Part shown: positions 1-8,920 of the stretch, one piece after another
How the letters are laid out: each line of letters starts with the position of its first letter
Numbering within the stretch: position 1 is the stretch's first letter
Notes under the pieces: model-generated
What the model was told of the DNA's origin: nothing
Databases searched by the model: none
Seen by the model: only the letters and a program-made list of their open reading frames with translations
Assembly: GCA_965226865.1 (NCBI GenBank)
Contig: CBDDEH010000004.1
Location: 1,116,001 to 1,180,000, forward strand
DNA: 64,000 bases
From: CBDDEH01 sp965226865
GTDB lineage: Bacteria; Chloroflexota; Dehalococcoidia; Lucifugimonadales; JAGWBF01
Reading direction: 5' to 3'
Made by a program: the position numbers and the translations under genes

Positions 1-2
1 AT

Positions 3-248
3 GTACTGACCAGCCTTGGCTATAGACCGATCGAGCGCCGCCCTTTTAAACTGGCAGATGATCGAATAGTTGAATACGACGTAGGCGTGGTTTCTTTAAG
101 GCTTGATGGTCGGACTCTTCCAGTGGTGTGCGTCTTTGGAGATGAAGGCAGCGAGCCACTTCTGGGCGCGGCAGCCCTTGAAAACTTCCTGCTAGCGACA
201 GACCCAGTAAATACGCAGCTCGTACCTGTCGCGGGAAGGTTGATGTAG
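3..248 (+). CDS. C-terminal part of a clan AA (retropepsin-like) aspartic protease, partial
   Basis: The frame is open from the window edge to a TAG at 246-248, so only about 81 C-terminal residues are present. They read as a beta-rich domain ending LLGAAALENF then DPVNTQLVPV, the usual end of the small bacterial clan AA aspartic proteases, where the LLG segment belongs to the second half of the retropepsin fold. The catalytic D(T/S)G would lie upstream of the window. It is followed 50 bp later by ispG on the same strand. The assignment rests on this C-terminal pattern only. Confidence 0.5.
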   Translation, partial: VLTSLGYRPIERRPFKLADDRIVEYDVGVVSLRLDGRTLPVVCVFGDEGSEPLLGAAALENFLLATDPVNTQLVPVAGRLM

Positions 249-298
249 CTGTGGTGGAAAGACTTCCCCACGAAACCACATAACGAGGAGTAGTTAAC

Positions 299-1444
299 TT
301 GCCTAATCGCCGGGTGACCAAGCCGATCTATGTGGGAGACGTCAAGGTTGGTGGAGACGCGAACATCGCGGTCCAGTCGATGACCAAGACCGACACACGG
401 GACGTCAAGGCCACCGTTGACCAGATAAAGGGACTTGAAGAGGCAGGCTGCGAGATCATCCGTGTTGCCGTCCCGGACATGGAGGCGGCGAAGGCTATCC
501 CCGAGATCAAGAAGCAGATCGATATCCCCCTCGTGGCGGACATCCACTTCCACTATCAACTCGCCCTGGAAGCCATCGAGGGCGGCGTGGATATGCTCAG
601 GCTCAATCCTGGTAACATCAGGGACCCCCAAAAGGTCAAGACTGTTGTCACGGCGGCCAAGGAACGTCAGATTCCCATTCGCATCGGCGTGAACTTTGGA
701 AGCCTGCCTCCCGTAGGGGGCATCGGCAAGACCGGCGGTTTCTCCAGGCACCTGGACATGGTAAACAAGCTTCCAAAGGCAGAACAGACCGTCGAAGGCG
801 AGTACGGCGTCGTGGACCACATGGTAGCCACAGCGTTGTGGGAGATAGGATTGCTTGAGGCATTGGACTTCGACCTGATCAAGATTTCGGTCAAAGCCTT
901 CGATGTTCCCACGACGGTAAAGGCTTACAGGACCATCGCCGGGTTGGTGCCATACCCGCTCCACCTGGGTGTCACCGAGGCGGGCACAGTTAAATCCGGC
1001 TCGGTTAGGACTGCGGTGGGCCTTGGTCTACTTCTGTACGAGGGTATCGGCGACACCATAAGAGTTTCGCTCAGCGGAGACCCCCGCGAAGAGGTAAGGG
1101 CAGGTTTCGATATCCTGAAGTCCCTGAACCTGAGAGAGCGCGGAACAACGTTGATAGCCTGCCCAAGCTGCGGCAGGGCCGATGTGGACGTTATCAAACT
1201 GGCCAACACAGTCGACGAGATGCTTAAGAAGATCAAGAGTAACGTCACGGTGGCCGTCATGGGTTGCGAGGTAAACGGCCCGGGAGAGGCCAAGGACGCC
1301 GACGTCGGGATCGCCGCAGGGGCGGGCAGGGCCGTGATTTTCCGGAAAGGGCAGAAGACTCGGATAGTAGCCGAAGACGAGATGATAACCGCTCTGATGG
1401 AAGAGGTGGAATCGGTGGCCGCCGCTACCGGCAAAAGCCAGTAA
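299..1444 (+). CDS. ispG: 4-hydroxy-3-methylbut-2-enyl-diphosphate synthase (flavodoxin/ferredoxin type)
   Basis: IspG carries out the penultimate step of the MEP isoprenoid pathway: two-electron reductive ring opening of MEcPP to HMBPP with a [4Fe-4S] cluster. The 381-residue length fits the bacterial form without the plant-type insert. The N-terminal TIM barrel (about 1-270) has VADIHFHYQLAL and RLNPGNIRD. The C-terminal Fe-S domain has CPSCGR (C288, C291) and GCEVNGPGE (C323, with the Glu ligand). The start is TTG at 299 with GAGGAG about 10 nt upstream. proS follows 42 bp later. No second MEP gene is nearby. Assignment is secure. Confidence 0.96.
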   Translation: MPNRRVTKPIYVGDVKVGGDANIAVQSMTKTDTRDVKATVDQIKGLEEAGCEIIRVAVPDMEAAKAIPEIKKQIDIPLVADIHFHYQLALEAIEGGVDMLRLNPGNIRDPQKVKTVVTAAKERQIPIRIGVNFGSLPPVGGIGKTGGFSRHLDMVNKLPKAEQTVEGEYGVVDHMVATALWEIGLLEALDFDLIKISVKAFDVPTTVKAYRTIAGLVPYPLHLGVTEAGTVKSGSVRTAVGLGLLLYEGIGDTIRVSLSGDPREEVRAGFDILKSLNLRERGTTLIACPSCGRADVDVIKLANTVDEMLKKIKSNVTVAVMGCEVNGPGEAKDADVGIAAGAGRAVIFRKGQKTRIVAEDEMITALMEEVESVAAATGKSQ

Positions 1445-1486
1445 TTGCGCTTCTCCATTCCCGTCGCGTTATACTGAGACCTCACT

Positions 1487-3229
1487 ATGCGCCTGACTCA
1501 ACTTTTGTCCAAGACCATGCGTTCCGAGCCTGCTGAGGCTGAAACAGCAAGCCACCGCCTTATGCTCAAGGCGGGGATGATTCAGCAAGTGGCCTCCGGC
1601 GTATACAGCTACCTTCCCCTGGCCTGGCGTTCGCTCCGCAAAATAGAAGCCATCATACGTGATGGGATGGATACCGCGGGCGGCCAGGAGATCCGAATGC
1701 CGGTGCTTCAACCTATAGAGATATGGGAGCAGACCGGCAGACGTAGCGCCTTTGGCGAAAACCTTTTCACGTTGGAAGACCGTCGTGGACGACCATTGGT
1801 GCTGGCTCCGACCCACGAGGAGGTCATCACCAACATCCTGCGAGCCAGCGTCCAGAGCTACCGAGATCTGCCGGTGCTCGTGTACCAGATACAAACCAAG
1901 TTTCGAGATGAGCCGCGCCCCAGGGCAGGGCTGATAAGGGTGCGGGAATTCGACATGAAGGACGCTTACAGCTTTAGCGCAGACGAAGAAAGCCTGGGGG
2001 ATACCTATAGGACAATGGAAGAGACTTACCGGGACATCTTCCGCCGGTGTGGGCTACCGGCGCTGATGGTGGAAGCCGACAGCGGCGCCATCGGTGGTAA
2101 GGACTCCCACGAGTTCATCCTGCCGACCCCAAGCGGTGAGGATACCGTCATTACCTGCCCTAAATGCGGCTACGCCGCCAACGCTGAGAAGGCCCAAGGT
2201 GTGATACCCAAGCCCGAAATGGAGACCCCTCTGCCATTGGAAGAGGTCTCGACCCCGGGTATCAAGACCATCGAAGAGCTTTCCAAATTTCTGGAGATTC
2301 CCGCCAGGAAGACCCTGAAAGCCGTGTTTTATTCATCAGACGGCAACCTGGTATTTGTCGCCATACGAGGCGATCTGGAGGTCAACGAGGTGAAGCTGAA
2401 GAACCTCCTGAAAAGCCACGACCTCCGGTTGGCCACGGACGAAGAGGTCAAGGCAGCCGGACTGGTCGCCGGCTCCGCTTCGCCCATCGGCCTGGATGGG
2501 ATCAAGCGGGTCGCCGACGAGTCCATCGGGCTAGGAGCCAACTTCGCCATGGGGGCCAACAAGTCCGATACCCACATTATCAACGCCAACTATCCCCGAG
2601 ATTTTCAGGTCGATACCATAGGAGACTTAGCGCTGACCCAGGAAGGGCATGGATGCCCCCAGTGCGGTTCCGAACTGGAATCCACACGTGGTATCGAAGT
2701 CGGCCACATCTTCAAGCTGGGGACCTTCTTCAGTGAGACTCTGGGCGCCAATTATCTCGATAGCGAGGGCAAGCAGCGGGTTATCATCATGGGTTGCTAT
2801 GGCATAGGCGTCGGCAGGCTGCTGGCCGCGGCTATAGAGCAGAACCACGACGACAAGGGCATCATCTTCCCGGCGCCCATCGCACCATACCATGTGCACC
2901 TCGTTGGCCTGAACATGTCGGACCCTGACGTGGCTCAAGCTGCCGATGCGCTCTACGACAAGCTGTGGAGAGAAGGCATCGAGACCCTCTACGACGACCG
3001 TCGTGACGAAGCGGCGGGGGTGAAGTTTAACGACGCCGACCTGCTGGGCCTCCCGGTACGGCTGGTGGTAAGCCCTCGTAATCTGAAGCAGGACTCCGTT
3101 GAGGTTAAAGGGCGGCTGGAAGAGAAGCCGGAACTGGCGCCAACGACGGATGTGGTAGGGAAGGCGCGGGAGATGTTAAGCTCTGGTGGAGTCCCCAACG
3201 GAGTGCCCAGTGGAGTCCATCGTTCTTAG
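1487..3229 (+). CDS. proS: prolyl-tRNA synthetase, bacterial type with editing domain
   Basis: Class II aminoacyl-tRNA synthetase charging tRNA-Pro. The 580 residues match the long bacterial type: an N-terminal catalytic part with motif 2 (FRDEPRPRAG, near residue 138), an inserted YbaK-like editing domain (about 230-395), motif 3 (GCYGIGVGRLL, near residue 436) and a C-terminal anticodon-binding domain. A CPKCGYAANAEKA segment marks the junction to the insert, as in many bacterial ProS. The start is ATG. The methylmalonyl-CoA mutase large subunit begins 11 bp after the stop, so the two are probably co-transcribed although unrelated in function. Confidence 0.96.
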   Translation: MRLTQLLSKTMRSEPAEAETASHRLMLKAGMIQQVASGVYSYLPLAWRSLRKIEAIIRDGMDTAGGQEIRMPVLQPIEIWEQTGRRSAFGENLFTLEDRRGRPLVLAPTHEEVITNILRASVQSYRDLPVLVYQIQTKFRDEPRPRAGLIRVREFDMKDAYSFSADEESLGDTYRTMEETYRDIFRRCGLPALMVEADSGAIGGKDSHEFILPTPSGEDTVITCPKCGYAANAEKAQGVIPKPEMETPLPLEEVSTPGIKTIEELSKFLEIPARKTLKAVFYSSDGNLVFVAIRGDLEVNEVKLKNLLKSHDLRLATDEEVKAAGLVAGSASPIGLDGIKRVADESIGLGANFAMGANKSDTHIINANYPRDFQVDTIGDLALTQEGHGCPQCGSELESTRGIEVGHIFKLGTFFSETLGANYLDSEGKQRVIIMGCYGIGVGRLLAAAIEQNHDDKGIIFPAPIAPYHVHLVGLNMSDPDVAQAADALYDKLWREGIETLYDDRRDEAAGVKFNDADLLGLPVRLVVSPRNLKQDSVEVKGRLEEKPELAPTTDVVGKAREMLSSGGVPNGVPSGVHRS

Positions 3230-3240
3230 GAGAGAAGGGC

Positions 3241-4902
3241 TTGAGCAGCCGAAGTAAAAAGGAGTGGCGAGAAAAGACCCTGGACCCTGTGACCAAGCGA
3301 CGCGCTGAACGACAGGATGGGTTCCGTACTGCCTCGGGCATCGAGCAGGACACAGTCTACACTCCCGAAGACCTGGAAACCAACGGCTTCGACTATCAAA
3401 GTGACCTGGGATACCCGGGCGAATACCCGTATACCCGCGGGGTACAGCCCAACATGTACCGTGGCCGGGTGTGGACAATGAGGCAATACTCGGGTTACGC
3501 GACGGCGGAAGAGTCCAACCGCCGCTACCACTACCTCCTGGAGCAGGGACAGACAGGTCTTTCGATAGCCTTCGATTTACCGACCCAGACAGGCTACGAC
3601 GCCGACCACCCCCTTGCTCTCGGCGAGGTTGGGAAAGTGGGGGTGCCCATAAGCAGTCTGCGGGACATGGAAACCCTCCTCGACGGCATACCCCTGGACA
3701 AGGTGAGCACCTCAATGACCATAAACTCCACGGCGTCCATTCTTCTTTGCCTGTACGTTGCGGTGGCGAGAAAACAGGGAGTCCAGCCTGACAAGCTCAA
3801 CGGGACGATCCAGAACGACATCTTGAAGGAGTACATCGCCAGAGGCACCTACATCTATCCGCCAAAACCGTCTATGCGACTGATAGTAGATGTTTTCAAG
3901 TATTGCGCTCAGAACGTGCCACGATGGAACACCATAAGCATAAGCGGCTACCACATGGCCGAGGCCGGTGCCACCGCGGTGCAAGAGCTGGCCTTCACCT
4001 TTGCCAACGCCATGGCCTACGTAAAAGAGGCGAAGGACGCAGGGCTGGACGTGGACGACTTCGCGGGCCGGTTGTCTTTTTTCTTCGTCGCGCAGAACAA
4101 CCTGTTCGAAGAAGTCGCCAAGTACAGGGCCGCCAGGCGGATGTGGGCGAGAATCATGAAGGAAAGATTCGGGGCGGAAAACCCCAAATCATGGATGCTA
4201 CGGTTCCATACGCAGACCGCCGGGGTAACGCTGACCGCCCAGCAGCCGGACAATAATCTCATCCGCACCACCATACAGGCCTTGGCCTCGATCCTGGGCG
4301 GCACCCAGTCACTGCACGTGAACTCACGGGACGAGGCGCTGGCGCTGCCTTCGGAAGAGTCCGTCCAGCTTTCCCTTCGCACCCAACAGATACTCGCCGA
4401 AGAGAGCAATGTATCAGAGGTGGTGGACCCTCTGGGAGGTTCTTACTATATCGAGAGCCTTACCAACCGCTTGGAGGCAGAGGCGAACCAGTATCTAGAG
4501 AAGATCGACCGGATGGGGGGAGCTACCGCTGCTCTGGAGCAGGGGTACCAGATCATGGAGATCCATGAGTCCGCCTACAAACACCAGAAAGAAGTGGAAA
4601 GCGGTGAACAGGTGGTCGTCGGCGTAAACAAATACATAAGCGAGACGCCACCAATAACCGGGTTGGTCAAGGTGGACCCTGAGCAGACCCGCATGCAGAT
4701 CGATGGACTGCGGCGGCTGCGCCGGGAACGTGACGACGGGGCAGTCAAACGGTCACTTTCCCGGCTGGAAGAGGTGGCCCGAAGCGATGAGAACACCGTT
4801 CCAGCGATCCTCGAGTGCGTGGAGAGCTACTGTACCCTGGGTGAGATCTCCGACGTCTTCCGGGGAGTCTTCGGTGAACAACGGGAGTTCGCGACGTTCT
4901 AG
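3241..4902 (+). CDS. methylmalonyl-CoA mutase family, large (catalytic) subunit
   Basis: Catalytic TIM-barrel subunit of an adenosylcobalamin-dependent acyl-CoA mutase, which interconverts methylmalonyl-CoA and succinyl-CoA or a related pair. At 553 residues it lacks the C-terminal B12 domain; that domain is the separate gene at 6524-6952, giving the split two-subunit form. Visible motifs are RQYSGYATAEESNRRY in the CoA/substrate channel, FDLPTQTGYDADHP, and SISGYHMAEAGA with the active-site His. The start is TTG at 3241 behind AGGAGAGAAGGGC. The epimerase and an acyl-CoA dehydrogenase lie downstream, which favours methylmalonyl-CoA, but isobutyryl-CoA-type substrates cannot be excluded by eye. 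Confidence 0.92.
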   Translation: MSSRSKKEWREKTLDPVTKRRAERQDGFRTASGIEQDTVYTPEDLETNGFDYQSDLGYPGEYPYTRGVQPNMYRGRVWTMRQYSGYATAEESNRRYHYLLEQGQTGLSIAFDLPTQTGYDADHPLALGEVGKVGVPISSLRDMETLLDGIPLDKVSTSMTINSTASILLCLYVAVARKQGVQPDKLNGTIQNDILKEYIARGTYIYPPKPSMRLIVDVFKYCAQNVPRWNTISISGYHMAEAGATAVQELAFTFANAMAYVKEAKDAGLDVDDFAGRLSFFFVAQNNLFEEVAKYRAARRMWARIMKERFGAENPKSWMLRFHTQTAGVTLTAQQPDNNLIRTTIQALASILGGTQSLHVNSRDEALALPSEESVQLSLRTQQILAEESNVSEVVDPLGGSYYIESLTNRLEAEANQYLEKIDRMGGATAALEQGYQIMEIHESAYKHQKEVESGEQVVVGVNKYISETPPITGLVKVDPEQTRMQIDGLRRLRRERDDGAVKRSLSRLEEVARSDENTVPAILECVESYCTLGEISDVFRGVFGEQREFATF

Positions 4903-4922
4903 CCGGATCAGGCTAGCGTGAG

Positions 4923-6083
4923 GTGCCGATGGCAGACCTGCTACTGACTGAAGAAGAAAAGATGCTACAAGCGGCGGTGCGCGAGTTCGCCGACCGTGAG
5001 CTTGCGCCCAGAGCCAGAGAGCTGGACGAGAAGGAAGAGTTCTCCTGGGAAAACTGGAAAGGCATGGCGGCCTTGGGCCTTACCGGCATCGGGATCGATC
5101 CTGCCTATGGCGGCAGCGGCGGCGGCTCCAGGCAAGCTGTCATCGCCGAGGAAGAGGTCGCCCGGGGGGACGGGTCGACCAGCGTGACCCTTACAGCCCA
5201 CTTGTCCCTGGGCACCCACACCATCTTCCACTACGGCAATGAGGAACAGAAGCAGAAGTTTGTCCCTCCTCTGGCCAAGGGCGACCGCGTGGCGGCCTGG
5301 GCCCTTACCGAGCCAGGCAGCGGCTCGGACGCCGGGGGCATGCAGACTACCGCCACCTTGCGAGACGGGACCTATTACCTCAATGGGAGCAAGCTGTTTA
5401 TCTCCAACGGAGATATAGCGGATTACGTGGTAGTATTCGCCACCGGGAACAAGGGTCTGGGCTCCAAGGGAGTGAGCGCTTTCGTCGTCGAGAAGGGGCT
5501 TCCGGGTTTCCAGGCCAACAAGCAGTTCGGAAAGATGGGTATGCGCGGGTCGAGCACCACGGAACTGGTGTTCAAAGACACCCCGGTTCCAGTGGAAAAC
5601 CTGCTAGGCGGAGAGGGCCGCGGTTTTCGATACGCACTGGAGGTATTGGATGCGGGCAGGGTCATGATTGCCGCCCAGAGCGTTGGTATCGCCCAGGCGG
5701 CCCTCGAAGCCGCTGTGAGATACGCCCAGCAGCGCCAGACTTTCGGCACGCCAATCGCCCAGCACCAGGCCATCCAATTCATGCTGGCGGACATGGCGAC
5801 AGAAGTGTACGCCGCGCGGGTCGCTACCCTCCACGCCGCCACCCTGAAGGACAACCATCTCCCGTTTATTAGCGAGGCGTCGATGGCCAAGCTGCTGGCA
5901 TCTGAGATGTCCGAGCGGGTCACCTCCAAGGCCATCCAGGTATTTGGAGGCTACGGCTATTTCAATGACGCGCCCGTGGAGCGGTATTTCAGGGATGCCA
6001 GGGTCACGACAATATACGAGGGCACTTCCGAAATACAGAGGCTGGTGATTGCCAGACAGGTACTTGCCCAATTCCAGGTTTAG
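4923..6083 (+). CDS. acyl-CoA dehydrogenase
   Basis: FAD-dependent dehydrogenase forming a 2-enoyl-CoA and passing electrons to ETF. The 386 residues have the normal family layout: an all-alpha N-terminal domain, a beta-barrel with WALTEPGSGSDAGG and YYLNGSKLFISNG, and a C-terminal helical domain with RQTFGTPIAQHQAIQ and GGYGYFND. The catalytic base is the Glu in IYEGTSEIQ (residue 366 counted from GTG 4923). An ATG two codons in (4929) is an equally good start. It lies between the mutase large subunit and the epimerase, suggesting branched-chain or propionate-linked acyl-CoA catabolism; the chain-length preference is not readable. Confidence 0.93.
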   Translation: MPMADLLLTEEEKMLQAAVREFADRELAPRARELDEKEEFSWENWKGMAALGLTGIGIDPAYGGSGGGSRQAVIAEEEVARGDGSTSVTLTAHLSLGTHTIFHYGNEEQKQKFVPPLAKGDRVAAWALTEPGSGSDAGGMQTTATLRDGTYYLNGSKLFISNGDIADYVVVFATGNKGLGSKGVSAFVVEKGLPGFQANKQFGKMGMRGSSTTELVFKDTPVPVENLLGGEGRGFRYALEVLDAGRVMIAAQSVGIAQAALEAAVRYAQQRQTFGTPIAQHQAIQFMLADMATEVYAARVATLHAATLKDNHLPFISEASMAKLLASEMSERVTSKAIQVFGGYGYFNDAPVERYFRDARVTTIYEGTSEIQRLVIARQVLAQFQV

Positions 6084-6093
6084 AGAGGGTTGA

Positions 6094-6516
6094 ATGAACA
6101 GGAATGCCGTCTGCACGGTGGACTACGTGGACCATGTCGGCATTGCCGTCATAGACATCGATGAGACCATGCGGTTCTTCCAGGAAGTCTTCGACGTGCC
6201 TCCGGGGGAGATCAAAGAGTTGCCCGACCAGGGAGTCAAAGGCGTCTTGCTACCGGTAGGCCAGACCCGCTTGGAGCTGCTCCAACCCCTATCCGCCGAT
6301 AGCCCCGTGGGCCGTTTTTTGGAGCGTCGCGGAGAGGGACTGCATCACCTAGCATTTCACGTAGACGACATTGCTCAAAAGCTCCAAACGCTAAAGGACA
6401 AGGGGCTGGAGCTTGTGGACCAGGCTCCTAGGGCAGGGCTATCGGGCACCATTGCCTTTGTGCACCCCAAATCCGTGCATGGCATACTGACGGAACTGGT
6501 GGAGAGAGCCGAGTGA
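6094..6516 (+). CDS. mce: methylmalonyl-CoA epimerase
   Basis: Vicinal-oxygen-chelate fold epimerase interconverting (S)- and (R)-methylmalonyl-CoA, the isomer the mutase uses. The protein of 140 residues contains two beta-alpha-beta-beta-beta modules with the expected metal ligands: the His in VDHVGIAV, the His in HHLAFHVDD and the Glu in the C-terminal GILTELVE. It starts 10 bp after the acyl-CoA dehydrogenase stop and ends 7 bp before the B12 subunit. Its position inside the mutase operon is strong support for methylmalonyl-CoA as the pathway intermediate. Confidence 0.93.
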   Translation: MNRNAVCTVDYVDHVGIAVIDIDETMRFFQEVFDVPPGEIKELPDQGVKGVLLPVGQTRLELLQPLSADSPVGRFLERRGEGLHHLAFHVDDIAQKLQTLKDKGLELVDQAPRAGLSGTIAFVHPKSVHGILTELVERAE

Positions 6517-6523
6517 TTCGACA

Positions 6524-6952
6524 GTGACACAATCTAAGATACCCATAAGAGTACTCATAGCCAAACCGGGTCTGGACGGGCATGATCGAGGTGCCAAGGT
6601 CATCGCAAGGGCCCTCAGGGATGCCGGCATGGAGGTGATTTACACCGGAATACGCCAGACCCCGGAGATGATCGTCGAAACGGCAGCCCAGGAGGATGTC
6701 GACGTAATAGGGCTGAGCATACTGTCCGGCGCTCACCTGGAGATATTCCCGGAGATTCTTTCACGGCTACGCGATAAAAAGATGGAGGACGTGCCGGTTG
6801 TTGCCGGTGGAATAATGCCCGAAGAGGATCGAGAGACCCTCTTAAAGTCTGGGATTGCTTCAATATTCGGCCCTGGCACATCCACCGAGGAAGTGGTAGA
6901 TTATATAATGAACGTGGCCGTACCGAAGACTGATAGGTCAGATATAGCGTAG
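6524..6952 (+). CDS. methylmalonyl-CoA mutase family, B12-binding small subunit
   Basis: Stand-alone cobalamin-binding Rossmann domain of 142 residues. It shows the base-off/His-on signature DGHDRG (D18, H20, G23), where the His coordinates cobalt, followed by GLSILSGAH and VAGGIMP, which line the nucleotide tail. It should pair with the large subunit at 3241-4902. The start is GTG 6524, seven bases after the epimerase stop. No MeaB-type GTPase chaperone gene is visible in the window. Confidence 0.94.
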   Translation: MTQSKIPIRVLIAKPGLDGHDRGAKVIARALRDAGMEVIYTGIRQTPEMIVETAAQEDVDVIGLSILSGAHLEIFPEILSRLRDKKMEDVPVVAGGIMPEEDRETLLKSGIASIFGPGTSTEEVVDYIMNVAVPKTDRSDIA

Positions 6953-7011
6953 TAAGTATCGCCACTTTTATCTTAGCCGTATATTGCCGTACTGCCTCTC
7001 TTTCTCTTCGC

Positions 7012-7042
7012 TTGACACCCTGCCATCAATACGACTTATAAT
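7012..7042 (+). promoter_or_regulatory. sigma-70-type promoter of the yceD-rpmF-fabD-nusB-acpP operon
   Basis: Perfect TTGACA (7012-7017) and perfect TATAAT (7037-7042), with a somewhat long 19-bp spacer, in the 126-bp gap before the DUF177 gene. The start codon lies 36 bp after the -10. Confidence 0.7.
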
Positions 7043-7078
7043 AACCACTTGCATCGACAGGACTGAGTCGTTGAGCTT

Positions 7079-7621
7079 ATGAACCTAAACGTGGCACAGC
7101 TCCTCAAGGAGTCCATCGGCTCCACCCGCATTAATAATCTCGAAGAATCTTTCCCACTAGACGATGGCGAGTCCCTTATTCATTGCAAGGGTCAAATGTT
7201 TCTGATGCGTACTGATAAAGGGATCTGGGTGAGGGCCGAATTTGACGTGGGGCTGCCCTTAACTTGCAGCAGGTGTCTCACTCCGTTCGCCTATCCAACC
7301 AACGTGGACATCGACGAAGAGTTTCTACCTACCGTTGACATTACGACTGGACGATCAATCCACGTACCCGAGAAGACTGAAGGGTATTTCACCATAGATT
7401 CACAGCATCGGCTGGATATGGGGGAAGCCTTGAGGCAGTATTCCATCACCAATCAGCCGATGAAACCATTGTGCGGCCCTCACTGCAAGGGACTATGTAC
7501 CATCTGTGGGGCCAACTTGAACATGAATCCCTGCGACTGCCAAGAGGTCGCCAGGGACCCTCGGTGGAACACCCTCTCGAACGTACTCGATGGCGAGCGG
7601 GCCAAGGTTATCAGCAACTAA
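7079..7621 (+). CDS. DUF177 / YceD family protein
   Basis: Member of the YceD/DUF177 family, which is almost always encoded directly before rpmF and is linked to 23S rRNA accumulation. The 180 residues contain CSRCLTPF near residue 63 and a cysteine-rich C-terminal knuckle CGPHCKGLCTICGANL that could bind zinc. rpmF follows after 19 bp, the canonical order. The gene is the first after the promoter at 7012-7042. Confidence 0.88.
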   Translation: MNLNVAQLLKESIGSTRINNLEESFPLDDGESLIHCKGQMFLMRTDKGIWVRAEFDVGLPLTCSRCLTPFAYPTNVDIDEEFLPTVDITTGRSIHVPEKTEGYFTIDSQHRLDMGEALRQYSITNQPMKPLCGPHCKGLCTICGANLNMNPCDCQEVARDPRWNTLSNVLDGERAKVISN

Positions 7622-7640
7622 ACATTAGAAGGGGTTTAAC

Positions 7641-7826
7641 TTGGGCGCACTACCGGTAAAGAAATTGAGCAAATCGCGGCAGGGGAAGCGGCTGGCCCAC
7701 TATAAGTTAGCGCCTGTACATTACTCCGCCTGCCCAGAATGTGGCGCCGCGAGGCTGCCCCATAGAGTTTGTCCTAGCTGCGGGTCTTACAAAGGACGGC
7801 GTCTGTTCGGTGAAGAGGAAACCTAA
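7641..7826 (+). CDS. rpmF: 50S ribosomal protein L32
   Basis: Small ribosomal protein of 61 residues. It has the basic N-terminus ALPVKKLSKSRQGKR, close to the usual VPKxKxSKSRxxxRR, and the zinc-ribbon pairs CPEC and CPSC. The start is TTG at 7641. It sits between yceD and fabD as in many bacteria. Confidence 0.95.
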   Translation: MGALPVKKLSKSRQGKRLAHYKLAPVHYSACPECGAARLPHRVCPSCGSYKGRRLFGEEET

Positions 7827-7918
7827 AGTTGGACGATGCCCGAAATCCGAAAAGCCCGTTAGCCTCAAACCTAGAAGTATCGAACAATATTCTCTAGTTT
7901 CTTGAAGAGAAAGCCTAC

Positions 7919-8902
7919 ATGGGAATAGAGCCTAACAACAAATCAGCGTCCAAAACGGCCTTCGTGTTTCCCGGCCAGGGTGCCCAGTCCGTTGGTATGG
8001 GCCAGGAATTGTACCGCCATTCAAAAGCTGCCAAGGACGTTTTCGACGAAATAGACGAGATCCTTGGCATCCGTCTGACCCGGATAATATTCGAAGGTCC
8101 CGAGTCAGAACTGGAAAAGACCGTTAACTCTCAGCCCGCTATCATGGCTACCAGCCTCGCCTGCCTCAGGGCAACGGATGAGTTCCACCAGACCGACACC
8201 TTTAAACCCGAGTTTTTGGCTGGACATAGCCTCGGAGAATATACGTCGCTCGTGGTATCCGGGGCTCTGGACATGGCCGAAGGGATACGCCTGGTCCGCG
8301 AAAGAGGTAGGCTCATGCAGGAGACGTCTGAAAGGCGTCCTGGCGGCATGGCGGCGATCCTTGGACTCGACGAAGACACCGTTGCCGACATTTGCATTGA
8401 AACCGGCGCTGAGATCGCTAACATCAACGGCACAGATCAGATCGTAATCAGCGGCGACAAAATATGCGTTGCCAGAGCGGCGGATATGGCGTCTATAAGG
8501 GGAGCCAGAAAGGCAGTGCCATTGGCTGTCGCAGGCGCCTTTCATTCGTCCCTTATGGCTCCAGCGCAGGAGGGCCTGGCCGAAGCGATCGAGCAAGTTG
8601 ATTTCCGCGATCCTTCGATACCGATAATCGCCAATTCCACTTCCGAACCTATGACGACCGCCAGTCAGGTGCAAGAAGAACTCCGCGTGCAGCTATGTAG
8701 CTGTGTGCAATGGAAGAAATCAGTCGATCAGATGATAAACACAGGCGTTGGCAGCTTCATAGAATTCGGTCCTGGAAGGGCCCTGGGCGGCCTGATCAAA
8801 AGGATTAGCTCGGTTCCCGAACACGGGGACAGGCAAGTCAGCATTATGAATGTGGCTGATCTGCCCTCGGCCATGAAGGTGGCCGAGGCAGTCGCTGTCT
8901 GA
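7919..8902 (+). CDS. fabD: malonyl-CoA:ACP transacylase
   Basis: Transfers malonyl groups from CoA to acyl carrier protein for fatty-acid elongation. The 327 residues show FVFPGQGAQSVGMG at the N-terminus, the nucleophile elbow GHSLGEY (S104), the malonyl-selective Arg in VRERGRLMQ, and the second catalytic residue H209 in GAFHSSLM. The 92 bp upstream of it hold no other gene. acpP, its protein substrate, is two genes downstream; no FabH, FabG or FabF gene lies between them. Confidence 0.96.
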   Translation: MGIEPNNKSASKTAFVFPGQGAQSVGMGQELYRHSKAAKDVFDEIDEILGIRLTRIIFEGPESELEKTVNSQPAIMATSLACLRATDEFHQTDTFKPEFLAGHSLGEYTSLVVSGALDMAEGIRLVRERGRLMQETSERRPGGMAAILGLDEDTVADICIETGAEIANINGTDQIVISGDKICVARAADMASIRGARKAVPLAVAGAFHSSLMAPAQEGLAEAIEQVDFRDPSIPIIANSTSEPMTTASQVQEELRVQLCSCVQWKKSVDQMINTGVGSFIEFGPGRALGGLIKRISSVPEHGDRQVSIMNVADLPSAMKVAEAVAV

Positions 8903-8920
8903 GCCATCCCAGCTAGCACC

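Noticed and set aside
20..964. 314-codon minus-strand frame over the ispG start
   Set aside because: It is antisense to ispG and the partial protease gene; both of those have clear family motifs.
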